This document shows, one piece after another, positions 42,839-49,632 of a stretch of DNA of 49,632 bases; position 1 is the stretch's first letter, and each line of letters begins with the position of its first letter. This DNA comes from Bacteroidetes bacterium UBA1947 (GTDB lineage Bacteria > Bacteroidota > Bacteroidia > Chitinophagales > Chitinophagaceae). The notes below the pieces were generated by a model that saw only the letters and a list, made by a program, of their open reading frames with translations, ran no database searches and had not been told where the DNA came from. The position numbers were made by a program, and so were the translations under genes. The stretch spans positions 1-49,632 of the forward strand of contig DDET01000022.1 in the NCBI GenBank assembly GCA_002336915.1. Reading direction: 5' to 3'.

Positions 42839-43893
42839 AACTAACACTAGGTAAGTTTATAATCGGTGCATTAGTCTTTTTAGCTGTCATAGGGCTGCTG
42901 AGATTCCACCCATGGAGTGATAAAGGAACTGTAGTTGACAAAAAAGACAGGGTGCACGAAGGCCCTAAGAATGACGCGCGGCAGTCGCTTACCGTAGGCT
43001 ACCTGCCAGTTACCTGCCATCTAACCTGCCCGGTGACGGACTTCTCTTCGAAAACAACCAAAACCAATACCAATTTTAATTCGCAGCGCTTCAGTGATTT
43101 TCCGACAGTAGTGAACGCGTTGGAAGCTAAGCAAGTGCAGGCAACGTTTATGATAGCGCCACTGGCTATGAAGATGCGCGAAGACGGGGTGCCGGTGAAG
43201 ATCTGCTATTTGGGCCACCGTGATGGATCCGAAATTATTATTGCGAAAAATAACAAGGCTAAGAGCTTGCGGGATATGAAGGGGAAAACGATCGCGCTGC
43301 CCAGCCTGTATTGTAACCAGAATCTGGTTATCCATAAGTTGATGGAAGATCAGGGTATGCAGCCAAACGATATTAATTTTGTAATACTGCCACCCCCGGA
43401 TATGCCTACCTCGCTTGCAGCAGGTGCTATAGACGGTTATTTTGTTGGTGAACCACACTGTGCAAAAGCAGAGATGAATGGCACAGGGCGTGTGCTCTAC
43501 CTGGCAAGGGATATATGGCCCAACTTCATCTCTTGTGTGCTGGTGGTGCACGAAGACCTGATAAAAGAAAGGCCGGATGTGGTGCGCGACTTGGTGCGCG
43601 GCATAGCACAGTCGGGGCAATGGGCGGAAGAACACCGGGCTGAAGCTGCAAAACTGGCCGCACCTTATTTCCGCCAGGATAGGAAAGTGCTTGACTATGT
43701 GCTTACCTCGACTCCGCATCGCGTAAGCTATGCGCAACTTACACCTACAGATGCCGACTTCCAGAAGATACAGGATATGGCTATTAAGATGGGTATACTG
43801 AAGAAGCATATACCCATGTCTGAGCTGCTGGACCGCGATTTTATCCCGGAGAATATTGTCGCGGCACCTATCCCGCTGGATAAAATACCTTAG
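42835..43893 (+). CDS. ABC importer substrate-binding protein (SsuA/NMT1-like), cysteine-rich
   Basis: The 352-residue protein has an N-terminal hydrophobic segment (about residues 8-22) without a lipobox Cys, which looks like an uncleaved membrane anchor. The periplasmic domain has the two-lobe SsuA/NMT1 pattern (VGYLPVTCHLTCPVTD, LRDMKGKTIALPSLYCN, AAGAIDGYFVGEPHCAK, PDVVRDLVRGIAQSGQWAEE). It carries six Cys: 61, 65, 124, 160, 209 and 234, several of them beside the predicted ligand site. That is unusual for this family and may point to a metal- or sulfur-containing ligand, or to disulfides. It closes a three-gene importer operon (permease, ATPase, binding protein). Confidence 0.82.
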   Translation: MKLTLGKFIIGALVFLAVIGLLRFHPWSDKGTVVDKKDRVHEGPKNDARQSLTVGYLPVTCHLTCPVTDFSSKTTKTNTNFNSQRFSDFPTVVNALEAKQVQATFMIAPLAMKMREDGVPVKICYLGHRDGSEIIIAKNNKAKSLRDMKGKTIALPSLYCNQNLVIHKLMEDQGMQPNDINFVILPPPDMPTSLAAGAIDGYFVGEPHCAKAEMNGTGRVLYLARDIWPNFISCVLVVHEDLIKERPDVVRDLVRGIAQSGQWAEEHRAEAAKLAAPYFRQDRKVLDYVLTSTPHRVSYAQLTPTDADFQKIQDMAIKMGILKKHIPMSELLDRDFIPENIVAAPIPLDKIP

Positions 43894-43942
43894 CAGGCAG
43901 CTAGTGGTATGTTTTTTGTTGTATTAGGACGATAGGAACCTG

Positions 43943-45367
43943 ATGATGAAAAAAATACTACTCTTCTTTAGCCTGTTTGTTTTCACGACATATGTCTGTA
44001 ATGCCCAGCAATGGGTGGACACGGCATACACTTACCAGCTTTTCACGGCGGTAAGTTATGGTAACGCTGTTGATTTTGCCGGCAACCTGCGCAACCTTGA
44101 TATGGATATTTGCGTACCCACCAATGATGTGCCGCCTGTATGCGGAAGGCCTCTGCTCATTGTCATTCACGGAGGCTCATTTATGGCGGGGACTAAGAAT
44201 GATATTATACCGCAGGTAGTAATGAAGGATTTTGCAAAGCGTGGCTACATTACGGCTTCCATAAACTATCGCTTGGGCATGTTTGAGACAAGCAGCAATA
44301 TTCATTGCAACATCGGCAATGGCTGGGACTGCCTTAATATGGCCGATACAGCGGAATGGCTCAGGGCCACTTACCGGGCTATGCAGGATGCAAAGGGTGC
44401 TATCCGTTATCTGATAGCACATGCAGGCACATATAATATTGATCCTAAGAATGTATTTGTTGTGGGTGAAAGTGCAGGTGCTATCACGGCCCTGGCAACT
44501 GCTTATCTTGATGATAACTCAGAGAAATTTCCGACAGCGGGCGCTATGTCTGATGCCACGGCGCCCAACCCTAATTATGAAGGGCAGTGCATACAAACTT
44601 ATGGTTTTGATACTTCCATTGCATCTATGCAGCTGCAGCGTCCCGACTTGGGTAGTATAGAGGGAACTTTGAACCCAACGGGTGGGGGATATACAATCAA
44701 GGGAGTTGCTGCTTTCTATGGTGGTATGTTTAGTAACCTCTTTGCCGTAAATAATTACGCTACAGCCCCGGCCCTGTATATGTTTCATCAGCCTAATGAC
44801 CTGCTGGTGCCCTATACGCGCGATCGTGTACTGGCGGGATATGCTAACTGTGCAGTAACAATGGGCGGCTGCCAGTATATCATCAACCGGCCATTCATTT
44901 CGGGTGGCAGGGGCATGGTTAATTATATTCAGCAAACTGCAGGGCCGGTGCCTCAATATATTTTTGATTCCACCTTCAACAATGCCGACTGCCTGCAGCA
45001 AGTAAGTGACCCTAATACGATAGGGCATGCAGTTGATAATTATTCATTGCGGACATTGCATATAGCTCAGTTATTTGCTGCGCAGGTAGATACGGCGCAT
45101 GCCTGTTTCCCCGCAGCTGTGCCCGTAATAAATAGTAAGGCAGATGTAGTAAATGTTTACCCTAACCCGGCTACGGATAAGATAACTATCCTGGTAAAAG
45201 ATCAATTGGTCCGGGAAGTGGTGCTCAGCGACCTGAAAAGCCAAAAGCAAAAACTCGGAATCCACAATGCCAATACTTATGATCTGCCAGTTGTAGCACC
45301 CGGTATATACTTCCTGCAAATAAGAACGGATAAAAGCAGCTATATGCTGAAAATAATAAAGGAGTAG
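43943..45367 (+). CDS. Secreted alpha/beta hydrolase (carboxylesterase-like) with T9SS type A tag
   Basis: The 474-residue product has a signal peptide (about residues 1-21, ending CNAQ), an esterase core and a T9SS tag. The oxyanion motif is IVIHGGSFMAGT (His76-Gly78) and the nucleophile Ser177 lies in VVGESAGAITAL, as in carboxylesterase/feruloyl-esterase-like enzymes. A His in NTIGHAVDNYSL may be the catalytic base. The last 75 residues (VVNVYPNPATDKITIL, a closing VVAPGIYFLQIRTD) are the sorting domain. It would split ester bonds in environmental polymers or metabolites; the substrate is unknown. Start: MMKK at 43943, with the second Met as a near-equal choice. Confidence 0.85.
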   Translation: MMKKILLFFSLFVFTTYVCNAQQWVDTAYTYQLFTAVSYGNAVDFAGNLRNLDMDICVPTNDVPPVCGRPLLIVIHGGSFMAGTKNDIIPQVVMKDFAKRGYITASINYRLGMFETSSNIHCNIGNGWDCLNMADTAEWLRATYRAMQDAKGAIRYLIAHAGTYNIDPKNVFVVGESAGAITALATAYLDDNSEKFPTAGAMSDATAPNPNYEGQCIQTYGFDTSIASMQLQRPDLGSIEGTLNPTGGGYTIKGVAAFYGGMFSNLFAVNNYATAPALYMFHQPNDLLVPYTRDRVLAGYANCAVTMGGCQYIINRPFISGGRGMVNYIQQTAGPVPQYIFDSTFNNADCLQQVSDPNTIGHAVDNYSLRTLHIAQLFAAQVDTAHACFPAAVPVINSKADVVNVYPNPATDKITILVKDQLVREVVLSDLKSQKQKLGIHNANTYDLPVVAPGIYFLQIRTDKSSYMLKIIKE

Positions 45368-45373
45368 TTTAGC

Positions 45374-46201
45374 TTAGAACAAAGACATCTGCTGTTCTTT
45401 GCTGTAGCGCTTCTTTAGTTTGATAGCCTTTCCCGATCCTGTAATATGGTACACTTCACCTTCTTCGTAGCGCGATGCTACAATAACATTTGTACTGCCC
45501 GCATGCTCCCTGAACAAAGCAGATGCAATGGCAGGATCGTTGTTGTCTTTGGAAAGATGGGATAACAGTACGTGGCTCATAAAGGCCGGCCTGTGTTTTA
45601 TGAAGAGCTCCAAAGCCTGCATATTCGACAAGTGCCCTACATCGCCGCTTATGCGTTTTTTCAAGTGGTAAGGATACCTGCCGTTTTCGAGCATTGCATC
45701 GTCATAATTGGCCTCCAGGAAGGCGGCATGGCAATGCTTAAAATTCTTAATAACATGCTCACATGCACTGCCAATATCGGTAAGCACGCCAATAACAACA
45801 CCGTTGCCACTTATGATGAAGCTATGCGGGTCGGCAGCGTCATGGCGTTTAGGGAAGGGTTGAATAGTGAGCGCCCCAATGCTTACCTGTTCGTAGGCCC
45901 TGAATGAAACTATAAGTTGTTGCTCCAGTTTCAACCTGCTGTGTTGTAACGTTGCCGGGGTAATATAAACAGGCACCTGGTATCTTGCCGACAATATCTC
46001 CAGACCTTTTATGTGATCGCCATGCTCATGAGAAACAAAGATGGCCTTTACCTTGTCCATTGAGAGGCCAATGTTTTTCATTCGCTTCTCCGTTTCCCTG
46101 CAGCTTATGCCGGCATCTACCAGCACAGCTTCCTGTTCATTGCCCACATAATAGCAATTGCCGTTGCTGCCTGAATTGATGGATGCGATGAAGAGGGACA
46201 T
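45374..46201 (-). CDS. WalJ/YycJ-like metallo-beta-lactamase fold hydrolase
   Basis: From the ATG at 46201 the product has 275 residues. It begins SLFIASINSGSNGNCYYV, the hallmark start of the YycJ/WalJ group, and has the metal motif FVSHEHGDHIKGLEIL. Further blocks are VLTDIGSACEHVIKNF and AAFLEANYD, then LSHLSKDNNDPAI near the C-terminus. Members are 5' exonuclease-like enzymes with roles near cell-wall control in Firmicutes; in Bacteroidota they are conserved but little studied. A TATTTTTG -7 box lies only six bases ahead of the ATG, so the message may be nearly leaderless. It is convergent with the hydrolase gene. Confidence 0.87.
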   Translation of the reverse strand: MSLFIASINSGSNGNCYYVGNEQEAVLVDAGISCRETEKRMKNIGLSMDKVKAIFVSHEHGDHIKGLEILSARYQVPVYITPATLQHSRLKLEQQLIVSFRAYEQVSIGALTIQPFPKRHDAADPHSFIISGNGVVIGVLTDIGSACEHVIKNFKHCHAAFLEANYDDAMLENGRYPYHLKKRISGDVGHLSNMQALELFIKHRPAFMSHVLLSHLSKDNNDPAIASALFREHAGSTNVIVASRYEEGEVYHITGSGKAIKLKKRYSKEQQMSLF

Positions 46202-46207
46202 GAAATG

Positions 46208-46215
46208 CAAAAATA
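46208..46215 (-). promoter_or_regulatory. -7 box (TATTTTTG) right before the WalJ-like gene
   Basis: Exact TAnnTTTG match on the minus strand whose end lies 6 bases from the ATG at 46201. This would give an almost leaderless transcript unless the true start codon is inside. Confidence 0.35.
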
Positions 46216-46237
46216 CGGAATCATTATATACGGATGA

Positions 46238-46490
46238 CTATCTGTAAGGTGCGCCGCCGATCCATTCTATGATATATCTTCTGCTTCCTGATGTTATAGG
46301 TAATACCCTTGCATCGCGTAAGAAGGGAAACAATTGCTATGCCTTTCGTTTTTGCACCGGATTATTTTAATTTGTTCATTGTCGAATTCCGGGCTTTCAT
46401 TAAGTCCCTCTCTGTACATTTTCTCGAACTTCTTTATTGAAAATTTACGAAAATTGGCGATATACGTATTAGCTAAATATTTGTAACAGT
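46238..46490 (-). pseudogene. Possible decayed coding remnant
   Basis: The 342-base gap 46202-46543 has no intact gene. Two coding-like stretches occur on the minus strand in different frames: IKKFEKMYREGLNESPEFDN with IIRCKNERHSNC in one frame, and, after a shift and a stop, LFPFLRDARVLPITSGSRRY followed by IIEWIGGAPYR and a stop (46238-46333). They read like pieces of one gene broken by frameshift and stop. I cannot name the family; chance is a real alternative. Confidence 0.22.
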
Positions 46491-46543
46491 AATGCACTTT
46501 TGTTTCAGGGGCATGAGTATTACTGATTAATATGAGCCGGTAA

Positions 46544-47470
46544 CTAATTAAATGAATGGCGAAACGCCAGCGGCGAAAGGCTGGTCTTGGCCTTAAAGAG
46601 TTTGCTGAATGACTGCAAATGTTCAAACCCGAGCTCATAGGCAATCTCGCTAACTGAAAGATTAGTGGTTGACAACTTTTCTTTGGCCAGATCGATCAGC
46701 TTGCTGTGCAGATGTTGCTGTGTGCTTTGACCTGTCAAAGATTTGAGCAGACCGCTCAGGTAACCCGGTGAAATATTTAATGTTTCGGCAATATGAACTA
46801 CACTTGGCAGGCCTTGTATTGCCAGGGCCCCGCTATTGAAGTAGTTGGAAAGATAATCTTCCAGCCTCGTCAGCAACTCGTGGCCGGAGATTTTGCGAGT
46901 GATAAACTGTCTTTGGTAAAACCTTTCTGAATAGGTCAGTAAGAGCTCAAGCTGTGCTATGATCACATCCTGACTAAACCTGTCGATGTTTGCGTTGTAC
47001 TCCTGTTCGATCTGATTGGCGATCGCGGTAAGCATTGTTTCTTCCTTATCTGAAAGATACAAGGCTTCATATACCGAATAGCTGAAGAATTCATATTGTT
47101 TTATGGTTTTCGCCAGTGGTGTGTTCCATAAAAAATCCGGGTGGATCAGGATCATCCAGCCTTCAGGACGTTTTGCCTCTTTTATATCGACCACACTGTC
47201 AATGCCAAATAATTGTCCCGGCGACATAAAGAATAGAACGCCTTCATCGAAGTCGCTAGCCTGCTGACCATACTTGAACTTTGTGTGATGCACCTTTTTC
47301 AGCGAAATGGAATAAAAATCATAGATCAGGCTAAACGGAATTTCGGCGAGTGGCAGTGTAATATCCTCCATGTGAACCACGCTGATCAGCGGATGCGCCG
47401 GGCTGGGCAGGCCTGCCGCCCGGTGATATTCTGTGATCGTGCTAAAACGGAAAAGTTTCTGGCTATTCAT
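46544..47470 (-). CDS. AraC family transcriptional regulator
   Basis: The 308-residue protein has an N-terminal cupin-like sensing part (about residues 20-150; GVLFFMSPGQLFGIDSV) and a C-terminal double helix-turn-helix (about 215-305; SPGYLSGLLKSLTGQSTQQHL, VSEIAYELGFEHLQSFSKLF). It is the third gene in a minus-strand operon after two NAD(P)-binding reductases, starting 17 bases after the second, so it likely controls them or is controlled with them. The effector is unknown. Confidence 0.9.
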   Translation of the reverse strand: MNSQKLFRFSTITEYHRAAGLPSPAHPLISVVHMEDITLPLAEIPFSLIYDFYSISLKKVHHTKFKYGQQASDFDEGVLFFMSPGQLFGIDSVVDIKEAKRPEGWMILIHPDFLWNTPLAKTIKQYEFFSYSVYEALYLSDKEETMLTAIANQIEQEYNANIDRFSQDVIIAQLELLLTYSERFYQRQFITRKISGHELLTRLEDYLSNYFNSGALAIQGLPSVVHIAETLNISPGYLSGLLKSLTGQSTQQHLHSKLIDLAKEKLSTTNLSVSEIAYELGFEHLQSFSKLFKAKTSLSPLAFRHSFN

Positions 47471-47487
47471 AAATAAATTGAATGTAG

Positions 47488-48414
47488 CTATTTTTTATAG
47501 TATACCGCAGCAAATTCTTTGGCAAAATCGGCCAGTTTTACCTTACCCATTTTGGGTTGATTATGATGAAAATTTTCCAGGGCTTTACCACTATGCATAG
47601 CAGCTTGCATTTCCACCAGTGTTTCGGCCAGTTGCTCAGGCACCTTGGCCATCTTTAGTCCGCGTAACATTTCTTTGTCCGATAGCAGCACCCATTTTAA
47701 CCAAGGCTTACCTACAGCAGTCCCTATGATTTTTGCAGCCTCGTTACAGGTCATTTCTTCGCTGCCCACATACCGGATGGTAGTTTTTTCAGGATATAGA
47801 ATGAGTTCCTCTGCTACCGCATCTGCGATATCTTCAGGCGACACAAAAATGATCCTGTCATCGCCTCCATAATTGCCCATCAGCAGGCCCGTCTTGCCAG
47901 TCAGCAAAGCCCCAAGGCCGGAATAACGCAGCGCCAGGAATTTGCCTGTCAGCCCCTTGCCTTTGATCAAGTCAATAGACTGATAGAAGTTGGTGTAAAA
48001 AGAGCCCGGCCGGATGATGGTAAGGGAAGTGCTCAGCCCCTTGAAAATGTCCTCTGCATTTACGCCTGTTACCAGGTCTGCCACCCAGCCGCTCATAATT
48101 ACCACACGTTTGGTCCCTGCCTGTTTTAAGGCTTGTACATAATTTTGCGCCATCCGGCGCAAATAATCGCCCATGTCAGGTTCGCTAAAACTCAGGGGTA
48201 TCATGGCGTAAACTGCATCTGCACCTTTAAAAGTATCGGTCAGGAAAGCGAGATCAGATATTGAACCGATGGCAGGTGTTGCTCCCAGAGTTCCGATAGC
48301 CTCCTGTTTATTTGGATCGCTGCTGATTACGGTTACCGCATGTCCCTGTGCTACTAATAATTGAGTCAGCCGCTTGCTTATGTTCCCTAAGGAGCCGGTT
48401 ACAATGATTTTCAT
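47488..48414 (-). CDS. NmrA-like NAD(P)H-binding oxidoreductase (atypical SDR)
   Basis: The 308-residue protein has an N-terminal Rossmann motif ITGSLGN-like sequence (IVTGSLGNISKRLTQLL, Gly7/Gly10) with ISSDPNKQEAIGTLGA downstream, and lacks the YxxxK active site of classic SDRs. It fits the NmrA/azoreductase-like quinone reductase group (IIRPGSFYTNFYQSI, DIADAVAEELI). It may act as a redox sensor or quinone reductase. It follows the epimerase-like gene by 5 bases, and the AraC gene follows it. Confidence 0.85.
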   Translation of the reverse strand: MKIIVTGSLGNISKRLTQLLVAQGHAVTVISSDPNKQEAIGTLGATPAIGSISDLAFLTDTFKGADAVYAMIPLSFSEPDMGDYLRRMAQNYVQALKQAGTKRVVIMSGWVADLVTGVNAEDIFKGLSTSLTIIRPGSFYTNFYQSIDLIKGKGLTGKFLALRYSGLGALLTGKTGLLMGNYGGDDRIIFVSPEDIADAVAEELILYPEKTTIRYVGSEEMTCNEAAKIIGTAVGKPWLKWVLLSDKEMLRGLKMAKVPEQLAETLVEMQAAMHSGKALENFHHNQPKMGKVKLADFAKEFAAVYYKK

Positions 48415-48419
48415 AGCTT

Positions 48420-49310
48420 TTATTTGGTATAAACGCCTTTCTCAATATCAGCAAGCAGGCTTGAGTGTGTTGGGTGCCAGTTCAAAAGCTCCTGTGTCAG
48501 TTTGCTCGAAGCAGGGCAGTCAATAGCTGCCATGTGTGAGAACCAGCCAAAATGGTCCCCGGCTGCTTCAGGCGCTATTGATCTTACCGGAAGGTTCAGT
48601 TGCTTGCCTATGGCTTCAGCGATTGTTTTGACGGTAATGGCTTCTTCTGCCGAACCATGATAACGGGCTCCGGGCATGGCATGCTCTAAAGCCAGCCGGA
48701 ATAAATGAGCGGCATCAAGCCTGTGTACGGCGTTCCATTGATTAAGCCCTTCACCGATATAGGCCGAAAAGCCTTTTTCGCGGGCAATATTGATCAGGAT
48801 AGGAATGAAGCCATGCTTATCGTCATCACCATGCACCGACGGTGATAGACGGATGGCTGCCGCCCGTACACCCAAAGCTGCCACAGAGTCCGCCGTTTGC
48901 TCGGAAGCACGTGGCCAGGCCGGGTTGAGCGGTGGAATGATATCTTCGGTAGCCAGCCGTCCCGGGCTTACCAGCGCTGTGCCGGAAGTAACGATCAAAG
49001 GACGGTCGGAACCGGCCAGCACTTTTCCAATGGTCTCGATGGCTATCTTATCGACCTCGCATACTTCCGCGAAGCGGGTAAAGTCATGGATAAATCCGGC
49101 ATGGATCACACCATCTGCCTGGGCGGCACCGCTTCGGAGGCTTTCCAGGTCTTCGAGATCACCACGATGGACGTCGGCGCCTGCTTCGATGAGCTTACTG
49201 GCAGATGCATCCGAACGTGCCAGACCCGACACCTGATGGCCGGCATTAATTAATTCCTGCACAATAGCAGTACCTATGAAGCCTGTGGCTCCTGTGACAA
49301 ATACACGCAT
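48420..49310 (-). CDS. NAD-dependent epimerase/dehydratase family (extended SDR) protein
   Basis: The 296-residue protein starts with MRVFVTGATGFIGTAIVQEL, the dinucleotide-binding GxxGxxG of extended SDRs, followed by GLARSDASASKLIEAGADVH and a DL(E/D) acidic turn. It has IVTSGTALV in place of the usual Ser and no obvious YxxxK, so it may be a reductase-like member (close to the NAD(P)-dependent SDRs seen beside AraC regulators) rather than a sugar epimerase. It is the first gene of the operon with the NmrA-like and AraC genes. The substrate is unknown. Confidence 0.85.
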   Translation of the reverse strand: MRVFVTGATGFIGTAIVQELINAGHQVSGLARSDASASKLIEAGADVHRGDLEDLESLRSGAAQADGVIHAGFIHDFTRFAEVCEVDKIAIETIGKVLAGSDRPLIVTSGTALVSPGRLATEDIIPPLNPAWPRASEQTADSVAALGVRAAAIRLSPSVHGDDDKHGFIPILINIAREKGFSAYIGEGLNQWNAVHRLDAAHLFRLALEHAMPGARYHGSAEEAITVKTIAEAIGKQLNLPVRSIAPEAAGDHFGWFSHMAAIDCPASSKLTQELLNWHPTHSSLLADIEKGVYTK

Positions 49311-49570
49311 AATTCATCTTGTTTTGTGAATACAAAGATCACTTGACTACGTCAGTCCCATTTATCCAAATCTTCTTTTCATTTAGTCAAAAACGTTATT
49401 AACAGTTTAAGGCATACAGCTCATGATATCAATTCGGAAATTGTATTAATGAGTTTTTTACGGAACAGAAATGTAAAAAGCTTATTGACAATTGTTTTCT
49501 GGATTCGAACTTGTGATCATCACCCCGGGCGGGATGCATTGTCGGCCTGTATGTGTAATAAGTTATAAAA

Positions 49571-49600
49571 CAAAAAAGCCCAATCTTTCGATTGAGCTTT
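49571..49600 (-). terminator. Rho-independent terminator of the tRNA
   Basis: On the minus strand AAAGCTCAATC and GATTGGGCTTT form an 11-bp stem (one G-U pair) with a GAAA tetraloop and then a T-run. It follows the tRNA 3' end by 8 bases. The rest of the gap 49311-49570 is AT-rich; its only other item is a tRNA-like stretch at 49498-49550. Confidence 0.88.
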
Positions 49601-49608
49601 TCATTAAG

Positions 49609-49632
49609 TCGGGGAGACAGGATTCGAACCTG
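49609..49632 (-). tRNA. tRNA 3' end, cut by the window edge (possibly tRNA-Pro)
   Basis: On the minus strand CAGG-TTCGAAT-CCTG is a T-arm, followed by CTCCCCG as the 3' acceptor strand and A as discriminator base. No CCA is encoded (the next bases are CT). A 5' partner CGGGGAG would be needed outside the window. G72 with A73 fits proline tRNA, but the anticodon is not visible, so the identity is only a suggestion. Confidence 0.8.

Noticed and set aside
46294..46644. 116-codon minus-strand frame overlapping the AraC gene end
   Set aside because: Its first third lies inside the AraC coding region in another frame. Only the part outside the AraC gene was kept, as a possible remnant.
49333..49340. 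Promoter of the SDR operon (GATCTTTG)
   Set aside because: One mismatch to TAnnTTTG, and the nearest TTTG is 26 bases away, outside the usual spacing.

Overview
The window looks like a chromosomal segment of a Bacteroidota bacterium, most likely from the Chitinophagaceae or a close relative. The reasons are six large secreted proteins with type IX secretion (T9SS) C-terminal signals, a PorP/SprF protein followed by a PorE-like OmpA protein, repeated promoter boxes of the Bacteroidota TAnnTTTG type, weak Shine-Dalgarno signals, and a ligase-associated DNA repair operon common in this phylum. The taxonomic call is inference: no rRNA gene lies in the window and the one tRNA is cut by its end.

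Layout. 0.2-11.6 kb: an ABC-2 permease; a secreted protein with a gliding-motility type C-terminal domain; a methylcrotonyl-CoA carboxylase-like carboxyltransferase; a PIN toxin/antitoxin pair; a very large predicted outer-membrane protein; an Mla-type ABC ATPase; a small T9SS-tagged protein. 11.7-15 kb: lolA and ftsK on the minus strand. 15.1-22 kb: a T9SS block read on the plus strand from one good promoter (an adhesin-like protein with choice-of-anchor L and Ig-like repeats, PorP/SprF, a PorE-like TPR/propeller/CRD/OmpA protein, then a 12-cysteine small secreted protein). 22-25.3 kb: prmA, plsY, a spermidine-synthase-like methyltransferase and a convergent oxyR with the Cys199/Cys208 pair. 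25.3-26.0 kb: a gene-poor stretch of repeats and hairpins that may encode a structured RNA. 26-28.9 kb: a propeller plus repeat surface protein. 29-35.2 kb: a minus-strand operon of exonuclease, ATP-dependent DNA ligase, Lhr-type helicase, PdeM phosphoesterase and a DinB/DUF1569 protein. 35.4-37.5 kb: YCII protein, ECF42-like sigma factor and VOC protein. 37.8-41.2 kb: a thermolysin-family metallopeptidase with a T9SS tag. 41.3-43.9 kb: a NitT/TauT-type ABC importer operon with a cysteine-rich binding protein. 43.9-46.2 kb: a secreted alpha/beta hydrolase and a WalJ-like MBL protein. 46.5-49.3 kb: two NAD(P)-binding reductases plus an AraC regulator in one operon. The last bases hold the 3' end of a tRNA (possibly Pro) with its terminator.

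How the parts fit. The porP/porE pair would act in export or surface attachment for T9SS cargo, of which this window encodes six. LolA would serve outer-membrane lipoprotein delivery. The DNA repair operon is a complete four-enzyme set. The most unusual items are the structured repeat region upstream of oxyR (25.38-25.90 kb), the helicase that has no ATG, GTG or TTG start for its required N-terminus, the cysteine-rich secreted protein behind the PorE gene, and the six-cysteine, apparently membrane-tethered binding protein. None of these can be proved from sequence reading alone.
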